Assembly: GCF_003576345.1 (NCBI RefSeq)
Contig: NZ_QWGB01000014.1
Coordinates: forward strand, 124,001 to 188,000
Length of the DNA stretch: 64,000 bases
Reading direction: 5' to 3'
DNA from: Henriciella barbarensis
GTDB lineage: Bacteria > Pseudomonadota > Alphaproteobacteria > Caulobacterales > Hyphomonadaceae
A model generated the notes under the pieces. It worked only from the letters and a program-made list of their open reading frames with translations. It did not search any database and was not told the DNA's origin. Both the position numbers and the translations under genes were made by a program. Each line of letters begins with the position of its first letter. Position 1 is the stretch's first letter. Positions 9,776 to 21,674 of the stretch are shown one piece after another.

Positions 9776-9790
9776 GAACAAAAGATGAAC
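9776..9790. promoter_or_regulatory. alphaproteobacterial SOS (LexA) box
   Basis: The sequence GAAC-AAAAGAT-GAAC is an exact GAAC-N7-GAAC direct repeat, the known LexA operator form in alphaproteobacteria. It lies in the 213-bp gap between the divergent uvrA and ssb genes, both classic SOS-regulated genes, 76 bp upstream of the uvrA start and 124 bp upstream of the ssb start. It can plausibly control both promoters. Confidence 0.85.
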
Positions 9791-9913
9791 ATTGTGCCGT
9801 CTGCAGCCATTTAAGCTGCCGATTGTGGAAATATGGGGTGTGAGGGCGACATGCGCCAAGTGTCGTATTACACCCGGAAGCTGGATTCGAACCGGAAATG
9901 AATGGAGCGCGAT

Positions 9914-10399
9914 ATGGCAGGCTCAGTGAACAAGGTCATTCTCATCGGCAATCTGGGAGCAGACCCGGAAGTGCGTCAGTTCCAGAATGGCGGACAGGTC
10001 TGTAATCTGCGTATTGCGACGTCGGAGACCTGGAAAGACAAGAATACAGGTGAACGCCGCGAGAAGACCGAGTGGCACCAGGTGGCCATCTTTTCCGAGG
10101 GGCTGGTGCGGATCGCACAGCAATACCTTAAAAAAGGCTCGAAGGTTTACATCGAAGGCAAGCTGCAGACCCGCAAATGGCAGGATCAAAGCGGCGCAGA
10201 TCGTTACTCGACCGAGGTCGTGCTTCAGGGCTTTGATGGTACGCTGACCATGCTGGACAGCGCTGGCGGCGGCCAGGGCGGCGGTGGCGGTGGCCGCTCG
10301 GGCGGTGGCAGCTATGGCGGCGGCGGTGGTGGTCCACGTCAGCTCGATGGTCCGCCGCAGGACTTCAATCAGGACTTTGAAGACGAGATTCCGTTCTAG
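9914..10399 (+). CDS. ssb: single-stranded DNA-binding protein
   Basis: 161 residues with an OB fold in residues about 3-110 ([18 protein letters not shown] at the N-terminus, then WHQVAIF and [15 protein letters not shown]). A flexible Gly-rich linker follows, then a C-terminal acidic tip DFEDEIPF that recruits partner proteins. It binds ssDNA during replication and repair. The ATG at 9914 follows GGAG at 9904; the upstream in-frame ATG at 9902 would overlap that site. The divergent partner is uvrA with a shared SOS box. Confidence 0.97.
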   Translation: MAGSVNKVILIGNLGADPEVRQFQNGGQVCNLRIATSETWKDKNTGERREKTEWHQVAIFSEGLVRIAQQYLKKGSKVYIEGKLQTRKWQDQSGADRYSTEVVLQGFDGTLTMLDSAGGGQGGGGGGRSGGGSYGGGGGGPRQLDGPPQDFNQDFEDEIPF

Positions 10400-10400
10400 G

Positions 10401-11843
10401 GTGACGCCAAACCGGGGCAGGGCGCCGGGCCTGGCGCTGGCGATGCTTCTCCTGTCGGCTTGCGCCGGCAGCCCTGTGGCTGAGCAAGAGCCAGGCGATA
10501 CAGGCGCGCTGCTTCTTACCAATGCCCGGCTGATCGACCTTTCAGGTGAAGCGCCCCGGATCGAGGAGCCAGCCTTCTTGCTGGTTCGCGGTGGCGAGAT
10601 TGCCGCCATCGGCGATGCCACTTCGAACTTCACCGCAGATGAAATCATTGACCTCGAAGGCCGTACGGTAACGCCAGGCCTCGTGGACATGCATGTTCAT
10701 GTCTGGGATGAGGCTGAACTCAACGCCTATCTTTCCTATGGCGTGACGACGGTACGGAACCTCTCCGGCATGCCGTTCCATTTGAAGCTTCAGGATGAAA
10801 TCGCGCGCGGCGAGCGTCTTGGGCCCCGGCTGCTGACATCGGGGCCTATCCTCAATAGCGCCGGAGCGAACCAGCAGCCGAACCACCAACTTGTCGAAAC
10901 GGCTGACGAGGCCCGCGCCGCGGTTGCCTGGCAGGCGGATGCCGGGTTCACGCGCCTGAAAGTGTATTCGAACCTCTCGCGCGACGCCTATGAAGCGGCA
11001 CTGGATGAAGCGCGTCTTCTCGGTATGGCTGTGACCGGCCACAGCCCGGAGGGCGTACGCGGCCCGGGCGTGCCAGAGAGCGAACCCTTCGATATTGCGT
11101 TCGGTGAAATCATCGACGATGGCTTCGAGACGCTGGAACATGTCGAGACGATGGTCTGGCATGGCCTGCGTGGGCGAAAGGACGAGGCTGCGGCCAGGAC
11201 GCTTGCGCGTCGGCTGGCGGAGGCCGGTGTTGCCGTGACACCGACGCGTGTGGCGCACCATAATTTGCTTCGTATGGCTGAGACGGGCGGCGCGGCAGCC
11301 GATCGGGATGGTATGAATTTGCTAAACCCCTTCGTGCAGGCGCTCGAAGCAGACGTGAAAACCTATTGGGCGGCAGCCGATGCAAGGCCGATTGCGGAAG
11401 AAGATGCGCTTCAGGCGCGAATGACGAAGATCCTCGCGGAGGAAGGCGTGATGCTGGTGGCGGGCAGCGACGCAGGCATTTTCATCAATGCACCGGGCCA
11501 GTCGCTGGGTGACGAGCTCCGTCTTCTCGTGGTGGCCGGGCTCACGCCTTATCAGGCGTTGCAGGCTGCCACCTGGAACGCTGCGGTGGTGCTGGGTGAA
11601 AGCGATGATAATGGATGTATTGAAGCGGGCTGCGCCGCTGACCTGGCAGTCTACAGCTGCGACCCTTTGGCCGATATTGATTGCGCCGCGTCGGTGTCCG
11701 GCGTTGTGCGGGCTGGCGAATGGCTGGGGCCGGAGCGACTTCAGGGCCTTCGCCGGGCGGCAGCACAGCACGATGTCGAGCGGACGCAGGCGAACCTGTT
11801 TGAAGGCCTTGAGGCGCAGGGAACGCCTATTCCCAATTTCTAG
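10401..11843 (+). CDS. amidohydrolase family lipoprotein
   Basis: 480 residues. The GTG at 10401, one base after the ssb stop, gives a signal peptide ending in the lipobox LSAC (Cys about residue 20), so it is probably a lipid-anchored envelope enzyme. Amidohydrolase metal-site motifs are present: VDMHVHVWDE (HxH), a lysine in FTRLKVYSN likely carbamylated, VTGHSPEG, the His of LEHVETM, and AGSDAG with the catalytic Asp. This resembles imidazolonepropionase-like or prolidase-like hydrolases that act on cyclic amides or dipeptides; the substrate cannot be assigned. It is probably translated from the ssb message. Confidence 0.88.
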   Translation: MTPNRGRAPGLALAMLLLSACAGSPVAEQEPGDTGALLLTNARLIDLSGEAPRIEEPAFLLVRGGEIAAIGDATSNFTADEIIDLEGRTVTPGLVDMHVHVWDEAELNAYLSYGVTTVRNLSGMPFHLKLQDEIARGERLGPRLLTSGPILNSAGANQQPNHQLVETADEARAAVAWQADAGFTRLKVYSNLSRDAYEAALDEARLLGMAVTGHSPEGVRGPGVPESEPFDIAFGEIIDDGFETLEHVETMVWHGLRGRKDEAAARTLARRLAEAGVAVTPTRVAHHNLLRMAETGGAAADRDGMNLLNPFVQALEADVKTYWAAADARPIAEEDALQARMTKILAEEGVMLVAGSDAGIFINAPGQSLGDELRLLVVAGLTPYQALQAATWNAAVVLGESDDNGCIEAGCAADLAVYSCDPLADIDCAASVSGVVRAGEWLGPERLQGLRRAAAQHDVERTQANLFEGLEAQGTPIPNF

Positions 11844-11944
11844 GCCCTCATGAGCGAGCGCGTCTGACGACGGCGTATGCGAGGGGGCGGGAACGCCTTC
11901 GTGAGCGGGCCGTTTCCAACCGATCTGTTTGGAGCTTTCAGGCC

Positions 11945-12541
11945 ATGATGAAATACGCGCTATTACCTTTTGTCTGCATGGCAGTGACTGGCTGTGGTCT
12001 CGATGGGCAGGGTACGGGTGCGGCCGACGTTCCGCGAGAAGAAGCGCGCATGGGAAGCGATGCGAGTTCGCTCGTCGATAACGCTATCGAGGATGACAGC
12101 GCGGAGGCTCGGCGTGACCAGCCTGTCGATGCGTCGATGCCTCCGGTTGATGCTGGAGACCCTGCAGATATCGCGCAACGTTGGGCCAGCGCACTTGAAG
12201 CGCGCGATTGGGAAACGGCCCGTCTGTCCTGGGGCGAAAGCGGTATGGCGAGCGGCCTCGACGCCGAAGAGTTTGAGGTCGCTTTCAGTAAATACCGTAC
12301 GATCAATATCAGCTTTGGCGAAGCCCGGCAGGAGGACACGGCTGGAACGCTGTATTACGAAGTACCTGTGACCATGGCGGGCGAACTTGAGAATGGTAAT
12401 GCCTACCGGATGGAAGGCCCACTCCTGCTTAGCCGCGTGAACGATGTCCCGGGTGCGTCCACCGAAGAGCGCAAATGGCATATCGAGATGAGTGATTTGC
12501 GACCCAGGCGTGTGGACAAAGAAACCGGCAGCATTCGATAG
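11945..12541 (+). CDS. hypothetical lipoprotein
   Basis: 198 residues; a short signal peptide ends in the lipobox VTGC (Cys about residue 17). An acidic, low-complexity linker follows to about residue 70, then a folded domain of about 110 residues (starting DIAQRWASALEARDWETA) that looks like an NTF2/lumazine-type accessory domain, without certainty. GGAG at 11931-11934 supports the ATG at 11945 or the adjacent ATG at 11948. It converges with the GrpB-like gene with only 3 nt between the stops. Confidence 0.65.
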   Translation: MMKYALLPFVCMAVTGCGLDGQGTGAADVPREEARMGSDASSLVDNAIEDDSAEARRDQPVDASMPPVDAGDPADIAQRWASALEARDWETARLSWGESGMASGLDAEEFEVAFSKYRTINISFGEARQEDTAGTLYYEVPVTMAGELENGNAYRMEGPLLLSRVNDVPGASTEERKWHIEMSDLRPRRVDKETGSIR

Positions 12542-12544
12542 GCG

Positions 12545-13072
12545 CTACTGGGGCTTGTCCGGTCTGGCGATCATCATGACGCGATCGATGAAGTCGCTTT
12601 TTGCCTGCGTATAGGCTTCCCTGTCATTGCCATAGGTTTCAGCAAGCTTTCGCTTGAGACGGGCGTAGGCTTCGGCCTCTTCGGGGTGTGTGTACAGATA
12701 GTCGACGAATGCCAAGCGACCATGGAGGTCGCTGCCGGGTTCGCTGACATGTATGTGATGAGTTCGCTTCTCGCCTCGGGGCGGCATGCCCCGCACGAAG
12801 AAGAGGCGGTCTGTCTTTGGATTGTCGGCCCAATAGTCGTAGCCAAGTCTATCCAGTTTTGCGGGTAACGCCGCTTTTGCTGAATTGAGGTCCGGCACGA
12901 TGAACAGCATGTCGATGATGGGTTTGGCGGGCATCCCTTTGATCGCAGTGCTTCCGAAATGCACAATGTCGATGATAGGGAAGTCCGCAAGTGCAGAAAG
13001 GATCCGTTCGCGCTCGCGCTGGAACGCCGCGGGCCAATCGGGATTGTGCTCGGCGATCTCTATTTCGTCCAT
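12545..13072 (-). CDS. GrpB family protein (UPF0157, nucleotidyltransferase fold)
   Basis: 175 residues covering a full GrpB/UPF0157 domain. Family blocks visible are IAEHNPDWPAAFQRER, the IVHFGSTAIKGMPAKPIIDML nucleotidyltransferase-like GS...D motif, and the C-terminal Y.YTHPEEAEAYARLKRKLAE...YTQAKSDFI block. Some relatives are fused to dephospho-CoA kinase. The reaction is not firmly established. It is on the minus strand, downstream of the YitT-like gene with a 27-nt gap. Confidence 0.9.
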   Translation of the reverse strand: MDEIEIAEHNPDWPAAFQRERERILSALADFPIIDIVHFGSTAIKGMPAKPIIDMLFIVPDLNSAKAALPAKLDRLGYDYWADNPKTDRLFFVRGMPPRGEKRTHHIHVSEPGSDLHGRLAFVDYLYTHPEEAEAYARLKRKLAETYGNDREAYTQAKSDFIDRVMMIARPDKPQ

Positions 13073-13099
13073 TTGAGCGAATTCCAGACTTAGGCAGGC

Positions 13100-13732
13100 T
13101 CAGCTCATCCCGCGATAGCGGCCGGGGCGGTGGTTGATCGCGACGGTGAGGTTCAGAACGAATGCGCCGACGATAGACAGCGCCACGAGCTTCAGCGGCA
13201 GCATAAAGAGCGCGACGACCAGGATGAGCAGGTCGACGATGAGCTGAAATAGACCAGCGCGAATGATGCCCCTGTCCTGAAGGAACTGGGAGAGGATTGT
13301 CACGCCGCCAATGCCGGCGCGGTGGCGCAGCAGGACGACAAGGCCGACCCCCATCATGGCAGCGCCAGAGACGGCAGCGAACGCTGGCGCCAGAAAGCTG
13401 AAATCCACCCAGAGCGGAAGCAAACGCGTCTGGACCGATACAAGCGCCACTGACGCGAACGTGCGAAGCGTGAAACCCCATCCCATACGAAGGATGGAAA
13501 GGGCGAAGAAGGGCAGGTTGAGGACGAAGAAAACCGGGCCGAAAGTTAGAGATGTACCGAACTCGACGAGGAGGCTGGTGCCTGCAACGCCGCCAGTGAT
13601 CAGCATGGCTTCGCTATAGAGGATCACGCCGAAGCTCAGCAGCAAAGTGCCGAGGATCAGTGCCTGTACGTCTTCGTACCATTTGTGGGGAACGACGGCG
13701 GCTTCAGCTTCGGTTTCAGGTGTATCGGACAT
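13100..13732 (-). CDS. YitT family membrane protein
   Basis: 210 residues with five or six membrane helices. The block ILYSEAMLITGGVAGTSLLVEF is characteristic of the YitT/DUF161 family, followed by a LNLPFF motif, a RHRAGIGGVTILSQFL stretch and a short basic C-terminus. Family members are inner-membrane proteins of unknown transport or regulatory function. Many YitT proteins carry a C-terminal DUF2179 cytosolic domain; this one lacks it and is membrane only. Confidence 0.85.
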   Translation of the reverse strand: MSDTPETEAEAAVVPHKWYEDVQALILGTLLLSFGVILYSEAMLITGGVAGTSLLVEFGTSLTFGPVFFVLNLPFFALSILRMGWGFTLRTFASVALVSVQTRLLPLWVDFSFLAPAFAAVSGAAMMGVGLVVLLRHRAGIGGVTILSQFLQDRGIIRAGLFQLIVDLLILVVALFMLPLKLVALSIVGAFVLNLTVAINHRPGRYRGMS

Positions 13733-13762
13733 GGGCGCTCATTGCGCGAGGCGAACGCCGCG

Positions 13763-14785
13763 TCAAGGCGTGTAAATTTCTACTGCCGCGCTCGTTCGAC
13801 TGCCGCCACGCTCCAGCGCACCACCGATAAGATAGATGTCATCGCCGACGGTTACGCCGCCCAGGCCGTGGCGAGGCTTTGGCATATCCTCAATTGCCGA
13901 CCAGTGATCTGTCCGGGCATCGTAAACCCATGCGTCTTCGTATACGCCGCCACCATTGTCGAACCATTCGCCGCCGAAAGTGTAGAGCTTGCCATCAACC
14001 ACGCCGCTGGCGAGGCCACCCTGGGCGCGCGGCATGGGGGCGAGGGTTTCCCAGCGATCGGTCCCCGGATCATAGACTTCGTGAACAGCAGTGTTGCCGC
14101 CATCTACAGTGCGGCCAGCCACGACATGAAGACGTCCATCGATAACGCCAGCGACGGCGCTGTTGCGGGCGGTCGGCATCGACGCAAGCACTTCCCAGCG
14201 TGCGCCATCAAAACAAAGCAGCGTGCCGACATCAGTGTGGTCGTTCCAGTCGAGATTACGGGTGCCAGAAGGCTGGCGACCCCCGGCAAGGTAGAGCTTC
14301 CCGCGGATAATGCCGCCGCTACTCTCACCATTCACGACTGGCAGAGGCGGGGCAGGGCGCCAGGCATCGCCGGTGGCATCATAGCGCCAGGCCGTATTCT
14401 GCATTTGCCAGCCGCCCTCCGGCCCGGATTCAAAGCCACCAATGCAGTAGAGCACGTTGTTCAGGCTGACGAGTTGGGGGTGGTGCCTGGCGACGGGCAG
14501 GTTAGCGAGCGGTGTCCATTCTCCGGTTTCAAAGTCGAGTGCGTGGTGGGCACTGGTGGGGCCTGTGATACGGCCATCTTCTGCAATAAAGCCGCCGGCC
14601 TGGTGAATGCGTCCAGCATGAAGACATGGATAGATCTCCTGCACGGGGAACGGCAGCGAGGGACCATCGCGCCAGCCTGACAATCTTGCTCGCCGTTCGC
14701 TGCTGGCGGGGCGCGCAATCGATGCGGCAGCAAGACCGGCCGCGAACCATTGAAGAGACTGGCGGCGTGTTGGTGTCGTTGCCAT
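13763..14785 (-). CDS. Tat-exported kelch-repeat beta-propeller protein
   Basis: 340 residues. The N-terminus TPTRRQSLQWFAAGLAAASIA carries a twin-arginine signal (TRRQSLQ), so the protein should be exported folded. The rest is about six kelch repeats with the GG...Y/W pattern (YLAGGRQ, HVVAGRT, YTFGGEWF, YLIGGAL), predicting a beta-propeller. Such proteins are related to N-acetylneuraminate epimerase (NanM) or galactose-oxidase-like propellers; no copper-site residues were identified. The export route suggests folding or cofactor loading before secretion. Confidence 0.8.
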   Translation of the reverse strand: MATTPTRRQSLQWFAAGLAAASIARPASSERRARLSGWRDGPSLPFPVQEIYPCLHAGRIHQAGGFIAEDGRITGPTSAHHALDFETGEWTPLANLPVARHHPQLVSLNNVLYCIGGFESGPEGGWQMQNTAWRYDATGDAWRPAPPLPVVNGESSGGIIRGKLYLAGGRQPSGTRNLDWNDHTDVGTLLCFDGARWEVLASMPTARNSAVAGVIDGRLHVVAGRTVDGGNTAVHEVYDPGTDRWETLAPMPRAQGGLASGVVDGKLYTFGGEWFDNGGGVYEDAWVYDARTDHWSAIEDMPKPRHGLGGVTVGDDIYLIGGALERGGSRTSAAVEIYTP

Positions 14786-14963
14786 CTACGAATTCCTCTC
14801 AATCCTGCGCCCTGACAATAGGCTGGCTGTCGTCATTGGCAAAGACGAGGCCAGCAAGAGAAGAATTCTTGATCTTTCCGTTGGACAGCGACGCGGCGTG
14901 AGGCCTGTGCAGTATCGCGATTCCTGCCTAGCCTAGCGCGAAAGAACGACCAGGGAGAGAGAC

Positions 14964-16199
14964 ATGGCGATTGATTTCACAATTCCGGAAGACGCAAAAA
15001 AGGTCCGCGAGAAGGTGCGCCAGTGGGTGCAGGACGAGTGTATTCCGGCCGAAAAGCGGCTTACCGACGGCGAGGACTACAAGACGGTCCTGAACGACTT
15101 GCGCGGCAAGGCCCGCGCCCAAGGACTGTGGCTGCCATTTATCCCTGAAGAACATGGTGGCATGGGGCTTGGCCCGCTCGCCAATGCTCTCGTCCAGATG
15201 GAACTCGGCCAGAGCCATCTCGGCGCGCTGTCGATGAACTCGCAAGGGCCGGATGACGCGACCATGCTGACGCTGCTCGCGCATGGTACCGATCACCAGA
15301 AAGAGAAATTCCTCAAGCCGATCCTGAATGGCGAGAAACGCGTCTGCTATTCGATGACGGAGAAAGCGGCTGGCGCTGACGCGACCGGCATGCAGACGCG
15401 CGCCGAAAAGGACGGCAACAGCCACTACGTGCTGAATGGCGAGAAGTGGTATTCTTCTGCCGCCAGTGTGGCCGACATCGCCGTGGTCATGGCGAAGACC
15501 AATCCGGAAGCGCCGCGCCATGAGCAGTTCTCGACCTTCATCGTCGAGTTGCCGAATGAAGGCTATAATATTGTCCGCGATATCCCAACCATGGCCGTGC
15601 ATGGCCCGCTCTATGAGATCATGGGCGGCGGTCATGCCGAGGTGAAGATCGAGAACCTTCGCGTCCCGCAGGAGAATCTGCTCGGGGGCGAGGGCAAGGG
15701 CTTTGCCATGGGCCAGCACAGGCTTGCCTATGGGCGCCTGCGCCACGGCATGCACAATGTCGCCATGGCGCAGCGGGCGCTGGACCTTGCGACCGAGCGA
15801 GTCACCAGCCGCACCACGTTTGGCAAGGGCCTCGAGGACCGTCAGGGCGTCCAGTTCATGCTTGCTGAGTGCGCGAGCCAGCTCTACATTGCCCGCCTCA
15901 TGCTGATGCATATCGCCTACAAGGCCGAGAACGGCATGGACCTTCGCCAGGAGAATGGCATCGCCAAAGTCTTCCTCGCGAACATGGTCCACAAGGTGGT
16001 CGATACGGCGATCCAGCTACACGGCGCGCTTGGCTATTCGCTCGATACACCGCTGGCGGCCTGGTATACGCATATTCGCTCACAACGCCTCGTCGATGGC
16101 CCGGATGAGGTCCACAAATGGATTACCGGCAAGAACGTTATCCGCGCCTTCAAGAAGGACGGCACGACGGCGGCCGCGGCGGGCGGCGACCTGCTGTAA
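14964..16199 (+). CDS. acyl-CoA dehydrogenase (ACAD10/11-like)
   Basis: 411 residues, a full-length acyl-CoA dehydrogenase that oxidises acyl-CoA to enoyl-CoA with FAD. The CYSMTEKAAGADATGM region is the FAD/substrate loop, followed by the NGEKWYSS strand; QLHGALGYSLDTPL and the DGPDEVHKW ending match the ACAD10/11-like branch rather than MCAD (whose catalytic Glu is in a YEGT context). AGGGAGAG precedes the ATG. A strong terminator-like hairpin follows at 16234. It stands alone, so the chain-length specificity is unknown. Confidence 0.93.
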   Translation: MAIDFTIPEDAKKVREKVRQWVQDECIPAEKRLTDGEDYKTVLNDLRGKARAQGLWLPFIPEEHGGMGLGPLANALVQMELGQSHLGALSMNSQGPDDATMLTLLAHGTDHQKEKFLKPILNGEKRVCYSMTEKAAGADATGMQTRAEKDGNSHYVLNGEKWYSSAASVADIAVVMAKTNPEAPRHEQFSTFIVELPNEGYNIVRDIPTMAVHGPLYEIMGGGHAEVKIENLRVPQENLLGGEGKGFAMGQHRLAYGRLRHGMHNVAMAQRALDLATERVTSRTTFGKGLEDRQGVQFMLAECASQLYIARLMLMHIAYKAENGMDLRQENGIAKVFLANMVHKVVDTAIQLHGALGYSLDTPLAAWYTHIRSQRLVDGPDEVHKWITGKNVIRAFKKDGTTAAAAGGDLL

Positions 16200-16233
16200 T
16201 TACAAGGCTTTGTAGCCGGTTTCGCGCCACAGG

Positions 16234-16267
16234 GGAGCGCTGCTGAAAAGCGGCGCTCCAGTTTGTG
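16234..16267 (+). terminator. rho-independent terminator of the acyl-CoA dehydrogenase gene
   Basis: An 11-bp stem (GGAGCGCTGCT paired with AGCGGCGCTCC, one G-U pair) is closed by a GAAA loop and followed by AGTTTGTGT. The T-run is imperfect, but the stem is very stable and lies 35 nt after the stop codon. Confidence 0.72.
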
Positions 16268-16353
16268 TCGGGTGGCTGCGTTTGCTAGTCTGAAAGCTAG
16301 TGATCGCGGGCGATTCGACGCCGCGCGCAAAGCAGACAAAGAGGCTAAAGCCC

Positions 16354-19125
<2,772 letters not shown>

Positions 19126-19179
19126 GTCAGCCCTGCTCTGGGGCGACGCCAGAATGATGACTATGCGAGGAGAGTGTCC

Positions 19180-19674
19180 ATGCAACGTGTCGGGCTTTAT
19201 CCGGGGACGTTCGACCCCATTACTGCGGGACATCTCGACATTATCGGCCGCGGGCTGAAACTGGTCGACAAGCTGATCGTCGGCGTTGCCGTGAATGATG
19301 CGAAGAAGCCGCTCTTCTCGCTAGATGAGCGCACCGCCATCGTCGAGGAAGAGACGGCAAAGCTGCATAATCCTCGCAACGTCGAGATCGAAGTCCGCTC
19401 GTTCGACAATCTGCTTATGCATTTTGCTGAAACCTGCGGCGCGCACGTTATCATTCGCGGGCTACGTGCTGTTTCGGACTTTGAATACGAATTCCAGATG
19501 ACCGCGATGAACGAGCAGCTGAACCGCGAGATTGAAACCGTCTTCCTTATGGCGGATGTTCAGCATCAGGCTGTTGCTTCGCGTCTCGTGAAGGAAATTG
19601 CGAAGTTCGGGGGCGATATTTCATCGTTCGTCACGCCAAGCGTGCGGGCCAAGCTTCTGGAGAAGTATAAGTGA
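19180..19674 (+). CDS. coaD: phosphopantetheine adenylyltransferase
   Basis: 164 residues, the standard CoaD length. It transfers AMP from ATP to 4'-phosphopantetheine in coenzyme A synthesis. The nucleotidyltransferase T/HxGH motif is ITAGHLDII, followed by the GLRAVSDFEYEFQM substrate block and ISSFVTPSV in place of the usual ISST-x-x-R. AGGAG at 19168 is 7 nt from the ATG at 19180 and only 1 nt from the GTG at 19174, so the ATG is chosen. The stop overlaps the cyclophilin GTG by 3 nt. Confidence 0.96.
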   Translation: MQRVGLYPGTFDPITAGHLDIIGRGLKLVDKLIVGVAVNDAKKPLFSLDERTAIVEEETAKLHNPRNVEIEVRSFDNLLMHFAETCGAHVIIRGLRAVSDFEYEFQMTAMNEQLNREIETVFLMADVQHQAVASRLVKEIAKFGGDISSFVTPSVRAKLLEKYK

Positions 19675-20567
19675 GATTTTCGACATTTGCGGTGAGCACG
19701 CTGGTTCTTGCAGGCATGGCGGGCGCAACCGCGTGTGCGCAGGGGACATCTGAGGCGCCGGAGCCACCGGTCTTCACAGTGGAGGACGTCGAGGCGTCGC
19801 CGGATGCCTGGCGACAAGCCGATCCCGCGAACCTGATGGTCATGGAGACCACCAAGGGACGTATCATTATCGAAATGCTGCCAGAGGTGGCGCCCGCGCA
19901 CGCCCAGCAGTTCCGCACAATCGCCAGTGAGGGCAAATGGGACGGTACGAAGTTTCATCGTGTCATCGACGACTTCATGGCTCAGGGCGGCGACATCATG
20001 GCCATGAATGGCGAAGGCTCCGGTCTTCCCAGTATCAATGGTGAGTTTACCTTCCGCGCCAATCCGGGCGAGATGCCGATGAACGTCATCGGGCCGAGGG
20101 ATTCAGCGACGCAAGGTCTCTACATGGGCTTTCCGATGGGCACGCAAGCGCAGTTCCTGGCTGAACTGACAGGCGACGCGGCCGTGGAACGCTGGATTCC
20201 GCATTGCGCTGGTGTGGTGTCGACCGCGCGGACCGGTGATCCGAATTCTGCGAACAGCCAGTTCTTTCTGATGCGTCACCAGGGCGATCACCTCGATAAG
20301 CAATACACGGCATGGGGCCGCGTTGTGGACGGTTTCGACGTCGTGCGCTCGATCAAGCATGGTCCAGCGGGTACGGGTGTGCCGATCAATAATCCTGACC
20401 AGCTGACCCGTGCCTATATGGTGAGCGACCTCCCTGAGGGTGAACAGCCGCAGGTTTTCGTGCAGCGCACCGACACCGAAGAGTGGACCGCGCGCCTTGC
20501 CGAAGCTGACCAGACCGATACCGATATCTGCGACGTGATGCGCGTACCTGCCGTCGTCGCAGACTAG
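19671..20567 (+). CDS. exported peptidyl-prolyl cis-trans isomerase (cyclophilin)
   Basis: 298 residues starting at a GTG that overlaps the coaD stop (GTGA). The N-terminal signal peptide (about 22 residues, ending ATACA) predicts export. The cyclophilin domain begins at TTKGRIIIEMLPEVAP and shows FHRVIDDFMAQGGD and NSANSQFFLMRHQGDHLDKQYTAWGRV blocks, matching the active-site Arg/Phe/Gln region. A C-terminal tail of about 50 residues contains one Cys (DICDVM). It probably assists folding of periplasmic or outer-membrane proteins and is co-transcribed with coaD and queA. Confidence 0.92.
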   Translation: MRFSTFAVSTLVLAGMAGATACAQGTSEAPEPPVFTVEDVEASPDAWRQADPANLMVMETTKGRIIIEMLPEVAPAHAQQFRTIASEGKWDGTKFHRVIDDFMAQGGDIMAMNGEGSGLPSINGEFTFRANPGEMPMNVIGPRDSATQGLYMGFPMGTQAQFLAELTGDAAVERWIPHCAGVVSTARTGDPNSANSQFFLMRHQGDHLDKQYTAWGRVVDGFDVVRSIKHGPAGTGVPINNPDQLTRAYMVSDLPEGEQPQVFVQRTDTEEWTARLAEADQTDTDICDVMRVPAVVAD

Positions 20568-20576
20568 GAGGGCAGG

Positions 20577-21629
20577 GTGGACCTATCCGCCTTTGCTTTT
20601 GAGCTTCCTGACGAGCTGATCGCACTGCGGCCTGTAGAGCCGCAGGATTCCGCGCGCCTGCTCGTTGTGCACGGCGATGGCCGGCTGGAGGATGCTGGCA
20701 TACGTCACCTGCCGCGCTATCTCACATCTGGCGACACGCTGGTTTTCAACGATACGCGTGTCATTCCGGCCGCGCTGAAGGGCGTACGCCCGGCGCGAGA
20801 CGCGGCAGGCACAGATGTGAACATTGATGCCAATCTCGTTGAGCGTGTAAGCCCCGACACCTGGAGAGCGCTGGCGCGGCCCGGCAAGCGTCTGCGCTTG
20901 GGCGATGCGATCGCGTTCGGCGAAAACTTCGAAGCAATCATCACGGAAAAAGGTCAAGGCGCGGATCTGTTGCTGCAGTTCAATCGGGCGGGAGAGGCGC
21001 TGGACGAGGCGCTGGACGCGTTCGGGGCGATGCCATTGCCGCCCTATATCGCGCGGCGCAGGTCGGCCGATGCAAAAGACCGTGAGACCTACCAGACGAG
21101 CTTTGCTGGCGAGGAGGCCCAATCTGTGGCCGCGCCGACCGCGGGCCTGCATTTCACGCCACGCCTTCGTGACGAAATCACGGCTTCAGGTATCGCGAGC
21201 GAGTGGGTGCGCCTGCATGTCGGTCTGGGGACATTCTCTCCCCTGCAAGAAAGCCAGCTGGAAAGCGGACGCCTGCATGAAGAATGGCGTCGGGTGAGCC
21301 CTGAGGTTGCCGACCGGCTGAACAAAGTTCGTGCAGCGGGCAGGCGGGTCGTCCCGGTCGGCACGACGGCGCTGCGCACGCTGGAAAGCTCTGTCGAGGA
21401 TGGGAAGATCGTGCCGACGCTAGGGCCGACCGATATCTTCCTGAAGCCCGGAGACAGGCTGCAAGCGACCGATGCGCTGGTGACAAATTTTCACTTGCCG
21501 GAAAGCTCGCTCTTCATGCTGGTATGCGCGCTGATGGGGACTGAGGTAATGCAGGCAGCCTATGCGCATGCGGTCAAGGAGAAGTACCGCTTCTATTCCT
21601 ATGGCGATGCTTGCCTGCTGCTTCCCTGA
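20577..21629 (+). CDS. queA: S-adenosylmethionine:tRNA ribosyltransferase-isomerase
   Basis: 350 residues, full length for QueA, which transfers and isomerises the ribosyl group of SAM onto preQ1 in tRNA to give epoxyqueuosine. Hallmarks are the FELPDELIALRPVEPQDSARLLV N-terminus, the LVFNDTRVIPA block, PLPPYIARR, SVAAPTAGLHFTPRL, the VHLGLGTFSPL-like block (LHVGLGTFSPL) and the DALVTNFHLPESSLFMLV C-terminal motif. The GTG start follows AGGAGG at 20567-20572. The next gene is tgt, so two steps of queuosine formation are adjacent. Confidence 0.97.
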   Translation: MDLSAFAFELPDELIALRPVEPQDSARLLVVHGDGRLEDAGIRHLPRYLTSGDTLVFNDTRVIPAALKGVRPARDAAGTDVNIDANLVERVSPDTWRALARPGKRLRLGDAIAFGENFEAIITEKGQGADLLLQFNRAGEALDEALDAFGAMPLPPYIARRRSADAKDRETYQTSFAGEEAQSVAAPTAGLHFTPRLRDEITASGIASEWVRLHVGLGTFSPLQESQLESGRLHEEWRRVSPEVADRLNKVRAAGRRVVPVGTTALRTLESSVEDGKIVPTLGPTDIFLKPGDRLQATDALVTNFHLPESSLFMLVCALMGTEVMQAAYAHAVKEKYRFYSYGDACLLLP

Positions 21630-21674
21630 CTGCCTGGACTTGCCTTGCGAGCGATAATCGCTAGAGCCGCGGCC

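Noticed and set aside
14928-15992. A 354-residue open frame antisense to the acyl-CoA dehydrogenase gene
   Set aside because: Shadow of a strongly supported gene; no motif recognised.
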